A stretch of 64,000 nt of DNA from Legionella sp. PC1000 (GTDB lineage Bacteria; Pseudomonadota; Gammaproteobacteria; Legionellales; Legionellaceae), in NCBI RefSeq assembly GCF_014109805.1, contig NZ_CP059400.1:2388001-2452000 (forward strand), written 5' to 3'. The translations under genes and the position numbers were made by a program. Under the pieces are notes generated by a model that was given only the letters and a program-made list of their open reading frames with translations, was not told the origin of the DNA and searched no databases. The number at the start of each line of letters is the position of its first letter. The stretch's first letter is position 1. This document shows positions 53,438 through 63,457 of the stretch, piece by piece.

Positions 53438-54736
53438 ATGATGTTATCGATTAAAAATTGGCAATCCCTATCCCAAGCTGAAAAAGAAATCTGCCTAACA
53501 CGCCCAATGCAAACATCCTCGGTAAAAGGCAAGGTACAAGAAATTATCAAACAGGTGCGGACTCTTGGAGATCAAGCATTATTTACCTTTACAGAGCAAT
53601 TTGATGGGGCTCGATTGAGCAGTCTGCAAATCCCTAAACAAAAAATTGAAAATGCGTGCATTAGTAAATCGTCTCTTGCTGCCCTTACTGAAGCAATTAA
53701 AACGATTACTACCTACCACCAAGCTCTTTTACCAGAAAATAAAAATATAGGTACAGCCGATGGTGTAACTATTAACAGTATCTACAAACCCATTCAACGA
53801 GTTGGTTTGTATGTCCCAGGTGGCAATAGAACTCCTCTAATTTCTTCATTATTAATGCAGGCCATCCCTGCCCGTGTCGCGGGATGTCCTATAAAAATAT
53901 TTTGTACCCCTCCTGATGCATCCGGTTCAATTAACGAACATTTATTGGTTGCAGCAAGATTATGCGGCATAGATACCATTTATGCGCTTGGGGGAGCACA
54001 AGCAATTGCGGCTATGGCTTATGGTACTGAAACCGTTACTAAGGTAGACAAAATTTTTGGGCCGGGAAACAGTTATGTTACGGAAGCAAAAACTCTAGTT
54101 GCTTCAGATCCTTATGGCGCAGCAATTGATATGCCCGCGGGACCTTCCGAAGTCATGGTCATTGCTGATAATCAAGCAAATCCAGCATTTATCGCTGCTG
54201 ATTTACTAGCACAGGCTGAGCATGGAGTTGACTCACAAGTCATTCTGATTTGCGACTCACTTCAAACCGCAGAACAGGTAAACCAACAGCTGTACGCACA
54301 ATATAATAGTCTATCAAGAACACAAATAATCAAACAATCACTGGCAAACAGCTTGATTATTGTATGTGCTGAAAAAAACGAACAATTACATATGATTAAT
54401 TCCTATGCTCCTGAGCATTTGATCATAAACCGTGAAGATGCAGACACTTTTGTAGATGAAATACATGCAGTAGGTACAGTATTTCTTGGCGCCTGGGCAG
54501 CTGAAACACTTGGTGATTATGTAACTGGATCAAACCACGTTCTACCAACCAATGGTTTTGCCAAAAATCACAGCGGCCTTGGAACACTCGATTTTCTCAC
54601 TCACTTTAATATTCAATCAATTTGCAAAGAAGGAATCAAAGCTTTAGGGCCTGCAGCAATTGCTCTGGCTCAAATTGAAGGATTGGATGCTCATGCACGC
54701 GCTGTAGAAATCAGGTTGAACTCACTGGAGCTTTAA
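53438..54736 (+). CDS. hisD: Histidinol dehydrogenase HisD
   Basis: 432 residues. Catalyses the last two oxidations, histidinol to histidine, with NAD and Zn. Landmarks: R-V-G-L-Y-V-P-G-G, Q-A-I-A-A-M-A-Y-G-T-E-T-V, F-G-P-G-N-S-Y-V-T-E-A-K, A-I-D-M-P-A-G-P-S-E-V and A-E-H-G-V-D-S-Q. The start is 1 bp after the hisG stop, with GGAG in the end of hisG. Confidence 0.96.
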   Translation: MMLSIKNWQSLSQAEKEICLTRPMQTSSVKGKVQEIIKQVRTLGDQALFTFTEQFDGARLSSLQIPKQKIENACISKSSLAALTEAIKTITTYHQALLPENKNIGTADGVTINSIYKPIQRVGLYVPGGNRTPLISSLLMQAIPARVAGCPIKIFCTPPDASGSINEHLLVAARLCGIDTIYALGGAQAIAAMAYGTETVTKVDKIFGPGNSYVTEAKTLVASDPYGAAIDMPAGPSEVMVIADNQANPAFIAADLLAQAEHGVDSQVILICDSLQTAEQVNQQLYAQYNSLSRTQIIKQSLANSLIIVCAEKNEQLHMINSYAPEHLIINREDADTFVDEIHAVGTVFLGAWAAETLGDYVTGSNHVLPTNGFAKNHSGLGTLDFLTHFNIQSICKEGIKALGPAAIALAQIEGLDAHARAVEIRLNSLEL

Positions 54737-55804
54737 ATGTCAGTACTTAACTTAATACGCCCTGAATTATTAGACAATCAACCTTATAGTGTAGGTAGTG
54801 CTCCCATAAGACATCGTTTGCATGCTAACGAACTTCCTTGGTCTGCATTAAGTACGAATATTAATTTAAACTTTTATCCAGAAAAATACCTGCAGAAGCA
54901 ACTGCAAGAACAATTGGCAAAGTACTATCAAGTTGAAGAAAAGCAAATTGTGCTCACTCGGGGATCAGATGATGGAATTGATTTAATTACACGCTTATTT
55001 CTCAGTGCAGGGCAAGATGCATGCCTACAATTTCCGCCCACTTTTTCTATGTATTCTTTTTATATCTATTTACAACATGCCAAGCTTATTGAATGTCCTC
55101 TAGATGCTCAAAATAATTTTCAACTTTCTCTACACGACATTCGTAGTAGTTGGCAAAACAACTGTAAGATCATTTTTTTGTGTAATCCCAATAATCCTAC
55201 AGGTAACTTAATTGATCTAGACTTTATTGCAACACTGTGTAATGAGTATAAAAATCGCTCTGTTATCGTTGTTGATGAGGCTTATATTGAATTTGCTCAA
55301 ACTCAAAGTGCAACACACCTCATTTCTCAATTTGATAATTTAATTGTGTTACGTACTCTATCTAAAGCTTATGGCTTAGCCAATCTTCGGTTAGGAATCA
55401 TTTTAGCTCAAGCAAATGTAATTCAAGCCTTGAATAAAATTATGCCGCCCTTCCCCATTTCCAGTGTAGTGATTGATTTAGCTCTCCGTGCATTAGAAAA
55501 AAATGAGTGGTTTTTGCAGGCAATCAATACAATTAAAGCGTCTCGAGCCAAGTTAATGAAGGAATTGCAATTATGTCCTCTTATCAAGAAAGTCTATCCG
55601 ACTGAAGCCAACTTTATTCTTGTTAAAACCAAATACACATCCGAATTGGTTTCTTGGCTTGCTCATCATGGCATAGTAATCAAAAGTTTTTCACCTAATT
55701 CATCGTTACATGATCATTTACGAATTACAGTAGGTGATGATCAACAAAATCAACTTTTGCTGCACGCTTTATCTTCTTTCCAAAATAATGTTTCAGGATA
55801 TTAA
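54737..55804 (+). CDS. hisC: Histidinol-phosphate aminotransferase HisC
   Basis: 355 residues, fold type I PLP aminotransferase. [16 protein letters not shown] and [15 protein letters not shown] contain the PLP-binding Asp, Tyr and Lys. It converts imidazole-acetol phosphate to histidinol phosphate. The ATG directly follows the hisD stop without a gap. Confidence 0.95.
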   Translation: MSVLNLIRPELLDNQPYSVGSAPIRHRLHANELPWSALSTNINLNFYPEKYLQKQLQEQLAKYYQVEEKQIVLTRGSDDGIDLITRLFLSAGQDACLQFPPTFSMYSFYIYLQHAKLIECPLDAQNNFQLSLHDIRSSWQNNCKIIFLCNPNNPTGNLIDLDFIATLCNEYKNRSVIVVDEAYIEFAQTQSATHLISQFDNLIVLRTLSKAYGLANLRLGIILAQANVIQALNKIMPPFPISSVVIDLALRALEKNEWFLQAINTIKASRAKLMKELQLCPLIKKVYPTEANFILVKTKYTSELVSWLAHHGIVIKSFSPNSSLHDHLRITVGDDQQNQLLLHALSSFQNNVSGY

Positions 55805-55805
55805 A

Positions 55806-56864
55806 ATGCAAAAAATCTTATTTATCGATCGTGACGGAACCTTAATTGAAGAACCTTTTGATTATCAAGTAGATTCTTTAGATAAAATTAAGCTCACACC
55901 TTGTGTTATTCCCGCATTACTGCAATTGCAAAAGGAAGGCTTTCACATTGTTATGGTGAGCAATCAAAACGGTATAGGTACCGCTGCTTTTCCTGAAGAT
56001 GATTTTATGATTTGCCATGAATTCATCTTAGATATTTTCTCGTCACAAGGAATATTTTTTGATGAAGTTTTTATTTGCCCGCACATGCCCGAAGATAATT
56101 GTTTGTGCCGAAAGCCTAACACGGGCTTAGTGAATCAATTCCTAAAAGAAAGAGCAATTAATAATTCATGTACCTGGGTTATTGGAGACCGAGAAACTGA
56201 CCGACAATTTGCCGACAATCTGGGGATCAAGTTTTTGCCCGTCTCCAAAGAGCATGGATGGGATCAAATTACCCAAAAAATACTGGGTCAAAAACGAACT
56301 GCAGTTGTCCAAAGAAAGACAAAAGAGACAGAGATAAAATTAACCCTGATTTTGGATACTGACCAGAGCAGCTCCATAAATACGCCATTTCCATTCTTTA
56401 ACCATATGCTGGAGCAAGTAGCCAAACATAGTGGATTCAATCTTGAATTACATGCAACCGGTGATATAGAAGTTGATGATCATCATTTAATTGAAGATAC
56501 CGCGATCGCTTTAGGGGAAGGGCTAAAAAAGGCACTTGGCGACAAATGGGGTATTAACCGCTATGGCTTTACTTTACCTATGGATGAATCTTTAGCCTCT
56601 ATAGCCATCGATATTGGCGGTAGAGGTTTTTGCGATTTTAAAGGCCAATTTACTCGAGAATTTGTTGGAGGCCTGGCAACTGAAATGGTTCCCCATTTCT
56701 TTAATTCATTAGCCACTGCCCTTGGTGCAACCATTCACATTGAAGTGAAAGGCCAAAATCATCATCACATGATTGAAGCCTGTTTCAAATCATTAGGACG
56801 AGCGCTAGGCCAAGCCTGTATGAAAACAAACAACATTCTCCCATCGACCAAGGGGGTATTATGA
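55806..56864 (+). CDS. hisB: Bifunctional histidinol-phosphatase / imidazoleglycerol-phosphate dehydratase HisB
   Basis: 352 residues. The N-terminal HAD phosphatase (about 1-165) starts with [22 protein letters not shown] holds the Zn-binding Cys/His group. The C-terminal dehydratase (about 175-352) has D-D-H-H-L-I-E-D and [11 protein letters not shown] 55806 with CAGGAT upstream is chosen; a longer frame overlaps hisC heavily. Fusion of both activities is the enteric-type arrangement. Confidence 0.95.
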   Translation: MQKILFIDRDGTLIEEPFDYQVDSLDKIKLTPCVIPALLQLQKEGFHIVMVSNQNGIGTAAFPEDDFMICHEFILDIFSSQGIFFDEVFICPHMPEDNCLCRKPNTGLVNQFLKERAINNSCTWVIGDRETDRQFADNLGIKFLPVSKEHGWDQITQKILGQKRTAVVQRKTKETEIKLTLILDTDQSSSINTPFPFFNHMLEQVAKHSGFNLELHATGDIEVDDHHLIEDTAIALGEGLKKALGDKWGINRYGFTLPMDESLASIAIDIGGRGFCDFKGQFTREFVGGLATEMVPHFFNSLATALGATIHIEVKGQNHHHMIEACFKSLGRALGQACMKTNNILPSTKGVL

Positions 56865-57448
56865 TTGCCATTATTGATGTCAGCGGCACCAATCTAACCT
56901 CTTTAGTAAACGCAGTAAAAAGGCTAGGTTTTAAGTATCAATTAACACACGATGCAAAAGAAATTGGGAAAGCAAGTCATGTGATTTTACCCGGCGTAGG
57001 TACTGCTGCTTATGGTATGAATGCGCTACGCCAGTATGAATTGATCGATGTCATTACTTCGCTAGAACAACCCCTGCTCGGTATTTGTCTTGGCATGCAA
57101 TTATTACTCGAAAGCAGTGAAGAAGGTGATATTCGTTGTCTTGGTATGCTTCCTGGAAGAGCACAACGTTTACGCCAGCAAGAAGATTATCCAGTGCCTC
57201 ACATGGGTTGGAACCAATTGCAGTGGTGCACAGAAACATTCTTGCAACAAGGGTTAAGAGAACAGGACTATGTTTATTTCGTTCATAGTTACGCACTAGG
57301 TGAAAGCCAATACGCTTTAGCCCATTGTGAATACAATGAACCGTTCACAGCAATCATTCAAAAAAATAATATTTGGGGTATGCAATTTCATCCGGAAAAA
57401 TCTGCTGAAACCGGAATGACTTTGCTAAACAATTTTTGTAACTATTAG
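56861..57448 (+). CDS. hisH: Imidazole glycerol phosphate synthase glutaminase subunit HisH
   Basis: 195 residues, class I glutamine amidotransferase. [12 protein letters not shown] carries the nucleophilic Cys, and M-Q-F-H-P-E-K-S the His/Glu. It supplies ammonia to HisF. ATG overlaps the hisB stop by 4 bp (ATGA). A weak dyad (TCGAAAA...TTTTCGA) sits in the 70-bp gap to hisA. Confidence 0.95.
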   Translation: MIAIIDVSGTNLTSLVNAVKRLGFKYQLTHDAKEIGKASHVILPGVGTAAYGMNALRQYELIDVITSLEQPLLGICLGMQLLLESSEEGDIRCLGMLPGRAQRLRQQEDYPVPHMGWNQLQWCTETFLQQGLREQDYVYFVHSYALGESQYALAHCEYNEPFTAIIQKNNIWGMQFHPEKSAETGMTLLNNFCNY

Positions 57449-57518
57449 ATTTTTTCGAAAACCTCTACTACGGAAGAGTATTTTCGAAGAAATCGATAAC
57501 TTAAAATATGGAGGCTGT

Positions 57519-58238
57519 ATGATCCTTATCCCTGCAATTGATATCCAAGCAGGTCGTTGTGTTCGTTTACGACAAGGACAATTTGATCAAGTCACTCAAT
57601 TCGATACTCCCCCACTCGAACGTGCTGCTTACTTCGCCGAATTGGGAGCACAGCGTTTGCATGTCGTTGATTTGGATGGAGCACAAACAGGAGCGATGCA
57701 ACAGTTGTCTTTAATATGTGCTATGCAAAATACAGGAATCGTTGTGCAAGCAGGCGGAGGAATTCGATCCTTAGAACAAGCAATAACATGTTTTTCAGCT
57801 GGGATATCCAATCTGGTTTTAGGTAGTATTGCAATTACCAATCCAGAACTGGCTGCACTTATTATCAGGGAAATCAGTCCACAACATATTATCCTGGCTT
57901 TAGATATTCGAATGAAAAATAGGATACCCTTCCCAGCTATTCATGGTTGGCAAACAACGACAAATAATAATTTATGGGATGTTGTTACCCATTATCAGCA
58001 ATTAGGAATTAAACAAATACTTTGTACTGATATTGCTTGTGATGGAATGATGCAAGGGCCGAATTTCGAACTTTATAAAGAAGCAATTGAACGTTTTCCT
58101 CAAATCGAATGGCAAGCTTCCGGAGGTATCCGTAATGCAGAGGATATTAATCGATTGGATGCACTAGGAGCTAGCGCAGTAATCCTGGGGTTATCCTTAT
58201 ACCAAGCCACTTTTGATCTGAGGTCAATGTTATTGTAG
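57519..58238 (+). CDS. hisA: ProFAR isomerase HisA
   Basis: 239 residues, (beta/alpha)8 barrel. I-P-A-I-D-I-Q-A-G-R-C-V-R-L carries the catalytic Asp8-type residue, and V-V-Q-A-G-G-G-I-R and W-Q-A-S-G-G-I-R are the phosphate-binding loops. Isomerises ProFAR to PRFAR. TATGGAGG ribosome-binding site is good. Confidence 0.95.
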   Translation: MILIPAIDIQAGRCVRLRQGQFDQVTQFDTPPLERAAYFAELGAQRLHVVDLDGAQTGAMQQLSLICAMQNTGIVVQAGGGIRSLEQAITCFSAGISNLVLGSIAITNPELAALIIREISPQHIILALDIRMKNRIPFPAIHGWQTTTNNNLWDVVTHYQQLGIKQILCTDIACDGMMQGPNFELYKEAIERFPQIEWQASGGIRNAEDINRLDALGASAVILGLSLYQATFDLRSMLL

Positions 58239-58256
58239 GTGTAGCCCAGGCTACAC
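58239..58256 (+). repeat. Small hairpin between hisA and hisF
   Basis: GTGTAGCC (58239-58246) and GGCTACAC (58249-58256) pair perfectly with a 2-nt spacer, starting right after the hisA stop. It may tune mRNA stability within the operon or be a repeat fragment (a GTAGCCTGGG-like string occurs near 51594). Confidence 0.55.
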
Positions 58257-58276
58257 GATTAATTTGAGTATAAATT

Positions 58277-59044
58277 ATGTTAACTAAACGAATTATTCCA
58301 TGTCTTGATGTACGCGATAATCAAGTAGTCAAAGGTGTTAAATTTCGTAATCATCGTGTTGTTGGCAACATTCTCGAACTTGCCGCTCATTATTCTGCAG
58401 CAGGTGCAGATGAGTTAGTATTTTATGATATTACTGCAAGTTCTGAACAACGTTCAGTTTGCCCAGATTGGGTCCGCCAAGTTGCAGAAACAATTAATAT
58501 TCCTTTCACTGTAGCGGGTGGAATTCGCTCACTTGATCAGGCAAAATCGGTATTAAATTCTGGGGCTGATAAAATATCCATTAATAGCCCGGCATTAGAA
58601 AATCCCGGTTTAATTAATGAACTAAGCCGGAATTTTGGAAGCCAATGTGTTGTAATAGGAATTGATAGTCAATGGATAGATAATGATTATTATGTCTATC
58701 AATACACCGGAGATGAACATAAAATCCTTAATTCCAGACGCAAAACAAGAGAATGGATCAGAGAAGTTCAAGACAGAGGTGCAGGAGAAATTGTACTAAA
58801 CTGTATGCAATCGGATGGCGTGCGTTCAGGGTATGATGTGCATCAATTAAAATTGGTACGATCTTTATGCCAGGTACCATTAATTGCTTCTGGAGGTGCC
58901 GGGGCGCTGGATGACTTTACTCAAGTATTTCTTGAAACTCGAGTAGATGGAGCTTTAGCTGCCAGCATTTTTCATGACAAAATTTTGACGATCCACGAAA
59001 TTAAACGAACACTTAAAAAACAAAAAATTGAGGTACGATTATGA
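58277..59044 (+). CDS. hisF: Imidazole glycerol phosphate synthase cyclase subunit HisF
   Basis: 255 residues, (beta/alpha)8 barrel. [10 protein letters not shown] holds the catalytic Asp, with K-G-V-K-F and [10 protein letters not shown] following; I-G-I-D-S-Q and I-A-S-G-G-A-G are the second half-barrel loops. With HisH it forms IGP and AICAR. Its stop overlaps the hisIE start by 4 bp. Confidence 0.95.
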   Translation: MLTKRIIPCLDVRDNQVVKGVKFRNHRVVGNILELAAHYSAAGADELVFYDITASSEQRSVCPDWVRQVAETINIPFTVAGGIRSLDQAKSVLNSGADKISINSPALENPGLINELSRNFGSQCVVIGIDSQWIDNDYYVYQYTGDEHKILNSRRKTREWIREVQDRGAGEIVLNCMQSDGVRSGYDVHQLKLVRSLCQVPLIASGGAGALDDFTQVFLETRVDGALAASIFHDKILTIHEIKRTLKKQKIEVRL

Positions 59045-59664
59045 TTCATATGGAAATTAATTCTTTGGATTGGAAAAAAATGAATGGTTTATTACCAGCC
59101 ATCGTCCAAAATGCTGAAAATGGTAATGTCTTAATGTTAGGTTATATGAATCAGGAAGCGTTGATCGCCACACTGACTACAGGCCAATTGAATCTCTACA
59201 GCCGAAGTCGCAAGCGTTTATGGCGTAAAGGAGAAAGTTCTGGTAATAGCATGTCCGTACAGCATATCAGTGTGGATTGTGACAGCGACAGCCTTTTAAT
59301 TCAGGTCTTACCTAAAGGTCCCGCTTGTCATTTAGGATCCACGAGTTGCTTTCAGCCTGAACATAATACAAATCTTGGTTTTATACATGAGTTGATTGGA
59401 CTGATAAATGAACGTGCAGACTCAAAAGATGAAAACAGTTATACAGCACAGTTATTCGAATCCGGACTCTCACGATGCGCTCAAAAAGTAGGTGAAGAAG
59501 CCATTGAAACAGTAATTGCTGCAGTAAATAATAACCGTGAAGAATTAGTTAATGAATCAGCTGACCTTATTTTTCATTTATTTGTTTTATTAAAAGTATG
59601 TGAACTGAGTTTTTATGATGTCTTGCAATGCTTACGAGATAGAGATAGATCGGTTCATACCTAA
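59041..59664 (+). CDS. hisI: Bifunctional phosphoribosyl-AMP cyclohydrolase / phosphoribosyl-ATP pyrophosphatase HisIE
   Basis: 207 residues. The N-terminal cyclohydrolase (about 1-120) has [21 protein letters not shown] and [17 protein letters not shown] gives Zn cysteines. The C-terminal MazG-like pyrophosphatase (about 125-207) has [14 protein letters not shown]. Steps two and three of the pathway. Last gene of the operon; overlaps hisF. Confidence 0.95.
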   Translation: MIHMEINSLDWKKMNGLLPAIVQNAENGNVLMLGYMNQEALIATLTTGQLNLYSRSRKRLWRKGESSGNSMSVQHISVDCDSDSLLIQVLPKGPACHLGSTSCFQPEHNTNLGFIHELIGLINERADSKDENSYTAQLFESGLSRCAQKVGEEAIETVIAAVNNNREELVNESADLIFHLFVLLKVCELSFYDVLQCLRDRDRSVHT

Positions 59665-59765
59665 TAGAGTCATTAACCAGGTTATTGCAAACTCGAGTAG
59701 GTTGGTGGCGTTCGACCAGAGGTATCGTCAGTATTTTGATGAGAAACCTCCACAAATTTTTTCGC

Positions 59766-59873
59766 CTACGTATCGCGCTTTATGCGCGGTATCCAGGGGA
59801 TCTTGCTATAGAAATGACTCAGCGGCATCTTAAAATATCGTTCTGGTTACCGCGCATAAAGCGCGGTACGTAG
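59766..59873. repeat. Palindromic interspersed element, copy E
   Basis: Left arm CTACGTATCGCGCTTTATGC...GGTATCCAG and right arm CTGGTTACCGCGCATAAAGC...GGTACGTAG. Centre nearly the same as copy F, including GATCTTGCTATAGAAATGAC and CAGCGGCATCTTAAAATATC. Confidence 0.85.
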
Positions 59874-59911
59874 AGAAATTTAACATGAAAAACCTCCACT
59901 AATTTTTTCGC

Positions 59912-60018
59912 CTACGTACCGCGCTTTATGCGCGGTATCCAGGGATCTTGCTATAGAAATGACTCAGCGGCATCTTAAAATATCGTTCTGGTTACCGCGC
60001 ATAAAGCGCGGTACGTAG
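59912..60018. repeat. Palindromic interspersed element, copy F
   Basis: Tandem neighbour of copy E, 38 bp away, with the same centre apart from one base deletion (CCAGGGATC versus CCAGGGGATC). Copies E and F share the unusual CTGGTTACC start of the right arm (other copies have CTGGATACC), so they arose by local duplication. Confidence 0.85.
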
Positions 60019-60190
60019 AGGAGTTTATGCGGTACGTAGAGGAGTCGCGGTACGTAGTGAAATTTAAGCGGTATGTAGAGAAATTTAAGCGGTATGTAGA
60101 GAAATTTAAAATGAAAAACTGACGATCCATCAGGTATAAATGACTCAACCTACTTGCTTAAATATAATCGTTACGTAGCTACATTATCAA

Positions 60191-61363
60191 TTACACCACC
60201 GCCAACAAAATCGCAGTAAGGTAATTTCCTTCTGGGAAAGAAGCTAAGGTAGGATGACAGCTTGCTGGACCATAAATACCTAAAATACGTGCTTGTTTCC
60301 CTACTGCTCCAGCTTGAAGACTAACCAAAGAACAAAACTCCTGAGATGAAAGCGCTGAAGAGCAATTACATGTCATTAATAAGGAACCTGATTTCATGTA
60401 TTTAAATACTTCGCGATGTAAAAACCGATAATAGTTTTTAGCACGCTCAACATGTTGCTTTGATGGAACCAATTTAGGAGGATCAAGGACAACGAGATCA
60501 TAATTCCCTGCTTTTGTTAAATATTCACGCGCATCAGCCTCGATAAATTCAATTTGAGTCACACCGTTTAATGCTGCATTCTTTTGAGCCTGAGCTATTG
60601 CCTGAGCAGAGCTATCCACCGCAGTCACTTTTAAGGCCCCAGCTTTAGCAGCATGCAATGCAAAGCCACCACTATAACAATAAAGATCTAATACGCTCTT
60701 TCCTTTGGATAACTGGGCAATACGTTGGTGATTCTCTCGTTGATCAAGAAACAGGCCTGTTTTCTGTGCCTGAGCAAACTCAACCTCATAAATAACCCCT
60801 GCCTCAAGAACCTGAGTATTATCATCTTTCTCGTGTAGGCTAATTTGTTTCCATCCATCTTGGCTTAAGGGTTTACTTTGTGGCATCCATTTAATTTGAT
60901 CTTCAGGAAACAAATTTTGTAATATTTGAATGATAATTTCTCGATTGAGCTCAACCCAATAAGCGGAACTGGCAACGACACACGTTTGATTAAATCGATC
61001 AATCGTTAAACCAGAAAGACCATCTGCTTCGCTATTAAACAATCGATAGGCAGTAGTTTCCTTATTAGGTAGATTTAAACACGCCCTTACCTGTTTTGCC
61101 TGGCTTAGTCGATGTGTCATCAGGACATGTAAATTACTGATGTCGATGGATTCATTGGCAAGTGCCAAGACCCTGACTCTATAAAGAGAATGCTCATTAT
61201 AAACACCTACGCCAATAAGCTCTTCATCTGCATTATAAATATCAATCAAATGTCCTGTAACTAATTTTCCATGCGTTTTTGCAATAGCCTTAGGAAATAT
61301 CCATGGGTGGCCGCGTAATACAGTATTTTGTTTTGCTGCAAGCAAAATAACTTTTGCATTCAT
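60191..61363 (-). CDS. rlmI: 23S rRNA (cytosine-C5)-methyltransferase RlmI-like
   Basis: 390 residues. An N-terminal PUA-type RNA-binding domain (R-G-H-P-W-I-F near residue 17) is followed by a Rossmann methyltransferase with T-G-L-F-L-D-Q-R-E-N-H, V-L-D-L-Y-C-Y-S-G-G-F, D-L-V-V-L-D-P-P-K-L and T-C-N-C-S-S-A-L-S, where the Cys is the catalytic residue of 5-methylcytosine enzymes. E. coli RlmI methylates C1962 of 23S rRNA. Monocistronic. Confidence 0.9.
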   Translation of the reverse strand: MNAKVILLAAKQNTVLRGHPWIFPKAIAKTHGKLVTGHLIDIYNADEELIGVGVYNEHSLYRVRVLALANESIDISNLHVLMTHRLSQAKQVRACLNLPNKETTAYRLFNSEADGLSGLTIDRFNQTCVVASSAYWVELNREIIIQILQNLFPEDQIKWMPQSKPLSQDGWKQISLHEKDDNTQVLEAGVIYEVEFAQAQKTGLFLDQRENHQRIAQLSKGKSVLDLYCYSGGFALHAAKAGALKVTAVDSSAQAIAQAQKNAALNGVTQIEFIEADAREYLTKAGNYDLVVLDPPKLVPSKQHVERAKNYYRFLHREVFKYMKSGSLLMTCNCSSALSSQEFCSLVSLQAGAVGKQARILGIYGPASCHPTLASFPEGNYLTAILLAVV

Positions 61364-61563
61364 TTTCTATTTCCCAAAGAACAAAAATCGGCTAATCTAC
61401 ACAAAGAACGTTAGACCTGCAATAGTTCAAAATCTAAGAAAGCAGTTCCCACCCCAACATACTGGTGGAAATAAATAAAAGTTAGGGACAGTATAACAAA
61501 TATGAAAAAACTCTTTATCTCCCTTTTTGCTATTATATTTAGCAAAGTATTCTGGTAATCGAT

Positions 61564-63441
61564 ATGGAAAATACACAAAAGTTCTCTTATGGCCTCACTT
61601 TAGGTGCATTAGGCGTTGTGTTTGGGGATATCGGTACAAGCCCGTTATATGCCTTAAAAGTAACATTAGATAATATCCCTATTACTCAATCACATATTTT
61701 GGGTGTTCTGTCACTTATTTTCTGGTGTTTGATTCTTATTATTTCCTTCAAATACTTGATTTTGATTTTTCGGGCAGATAACGATGGTGAAGGAGGAATT
61801 CTCGCCCTTTTGGCACTAATGAAGTATAAAAGTACTAAATACACGCCTTTATTTTACATCATCGCAATTTTTGGAGCTGGATTACTCTTAGGTGATGGAA
61901 TGCTGACACCTGCTATATCTGTAATCAGTGCAGTAGAGGGTCTTAGTACTCTTTCGCATGAATTTACCCCCTTTATTCTACCTATAGCCGTAATTATCCT
62001 GATTCTTCTTTTCACATTACAAGCAAGAGGGACAGGAAGTATAGGAAATCTATTTGGTCCAGTTATACTGATTTGGTTCCTTACTATCGCAATTCTTGGC
62101 ATCGTACAAATTGTTAAAGCCCCTATCGTACTTACAGCAATCAATCCGTATTACGCATTTGATCTGATGCGCGATACGGGATTAAAAGGGTATTTGTTAT
62201 TAGGCGGCATTTTTCTTGTTGTCACTGGAGGCGAAGCGCTTTATGCAGATATAGGACATTTTGGGAAAAATCCTATTCGTGCCGGTTGGTTTGCGGCTGT
62301 TCTTCCTTGTTTGATATTAAATTATTTTGGTCAAGGAGCTAACTTACTCATAAACCCCAATGCAATCAAAAATCCTTTTTACATGATTGCCCCTGAATGG
62401 TTCTATATTCCCTTGATTATTCTTGCTACGATTGCCACGATAATTGCCTCACAAGCTGTAATTTCAGCTACGTTTTCTTTGACAAAACAAGCAGTTTTAC
62501 TCAGCTTATGTCCTCGTATACCAATAGTGCAAACATCCAAGGAGTTTTCCGGGCAAATTTATGTACCGCAAATTAACTTTATCTTGTTTATTGGCACATT
62601 AACTTTTTGTTTCGCCTTCCAAACTTCAGATAGACTGGCTCACGCATACGGAATTGCTGTGAATGCAGACATGCTTCTAATTGATGCAATGGTTGCCTAT
62701 GCAGCAATATCAATTTGGAAATGGCCAAAATATAGGGTCATGACCATATTTGGCTTTTTTCTTATCGTAGACTTTGCATTTCTTGGTTCAAATCTACATA
62801 AATTCTTGACTGGCGGTTGGGTTCCAGTCATTTTTGCCTTACTCATCGCCACTATCATGTATACCTGGAAATTTGGCTTGGAATACTTACGCGAAAATTA
62901 TTATATGAATAAGGATGATATTTCGAAGATTCTCAAGCAATTAGAATATAAAAGTTTAAACCAACTCACTGATCTCACTGCAGTTTTTATCACTGATGTT
63001 TATGATAAAAGCGGCGGCAGCTTTCTTCATTTTCTTAAATTAAGTCGTGCAGTTCCTGAGCGCGTACTTATTGTTAATTATGTGGTTGATAACATCCCGC
63101 ATATCCATTACAGCCAACGTTATGAAATTACATGTTTGCATGAAAAAGTATTCAACCTCACCCTGCATTATGGTTTTATGGAAACTATTTCTATACCCAG
63201 AGCTTTGGAACGAGCCTCTAACAAAAATCTTTTTCCCTTTAAGTTAAATGTTGAGCGCGCTACATATATGGTAGAAATTCCTAATATTACCGCATCAAAA
63301 TCAAGAAAATCATTAACTTTTTACTGGCAAGAAAAGTTGTTCGCCTTTCTGATACGCAATTATTCAGCCAATTTAAATATCGAATTTTATAAACTACCGT
63401 ACAATAGAACGATGGCAATCGGTACCTATTATATTATGTAA
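61564..63441 (+). CDS. kup: Low-affinity potassium uptake protein Kup
   Basis: 625 residues. About 12 membrane segments in the first 440 residues, with the family start L-G-V-V-F-G-D-I-G-T-S-P-L-Y-A-L-K and L-L-G-D-G-M-L-T-P-A-I-S-V-I-S-A-V-E-G, G-G-E-A-L-Y-A-D-I-G-H-F-G, then a C-terminal cytoplasmic domain of about 180 residues. K+/H+ symporter of the inner membrane. Followed by rdgC after 16 bp. Confidence 0.95.
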   Translation: MENTQKFSYGLTLGALGVVFGDIGTSPLYALKVTLDNIPITQSHILGVLSLIFWCLILIISFKYLILIFRADNDGEGGILALLALMKYKSTKYTPLFYIIAIFGAGLLLGDGMLTPAISVISAVEGLSTLSHEFTPFILPIAVIILILLFTLQARGTGSIGNLFGPVILIWFLTIAILGIVQIVKAPIVLTAINPYYAFDLMRDTGLKGYLLLGGIFLVVTGGEALYADIGHFGKNPIRAGWFAAVLPCLILNYFGQGANLLINPNAIKNPFYMIAPEWFYIPLIILATIATIIASQAVISATFSLTKQAVLLSLCPRIPIVQTSKEFSGQIYVPQINFILFIGTLTFCFAFQTSDRLAHAYGIAVNADMLLIDAMVAYAAISIWKWPKYRVMTIFGFFLIVDFAFLGSNLHKFLTGGWVPVIFALLIATIMYTWKFGLEYLRENYYMNKDDISKILKQLEYKSLNQLTDLTAVFITDVYDKSGGSFLHFLKLSRAVPERVLIVNYVVDNIPHIHYSQRYEITCLHEKVFNLTLHYGFMETISIPRALERASNKNLFPFKLNVERATYMVEIPNITASKSRKSLTFYWQEKLFAFLIRNYSANLNIEFYKLPYNRTMAIGTYYIM

Positions 63442-63457
63442 TCTCAGGAGTTTTTTT

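Larger units (their letters stand above)
59697..60153. repeat. Composite nested repeat element containing copies E and F
   Basis: The outer ends GTAGGTTG (59697-59704) and CAACCTAC (60146-60153) are inverted; inside them GGTATCGTCAGT (left) and ACTGACGATCC (right) are again inverted. Between these lie two tandem copies of the palindromic element, then short tandem repeats of the type GGTAYGTAGAGAAATTTAAGC. The flanks recur around copy D at 51730-51995. The rest of 59665-60190 shows no gene. Confidence 0.7.
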
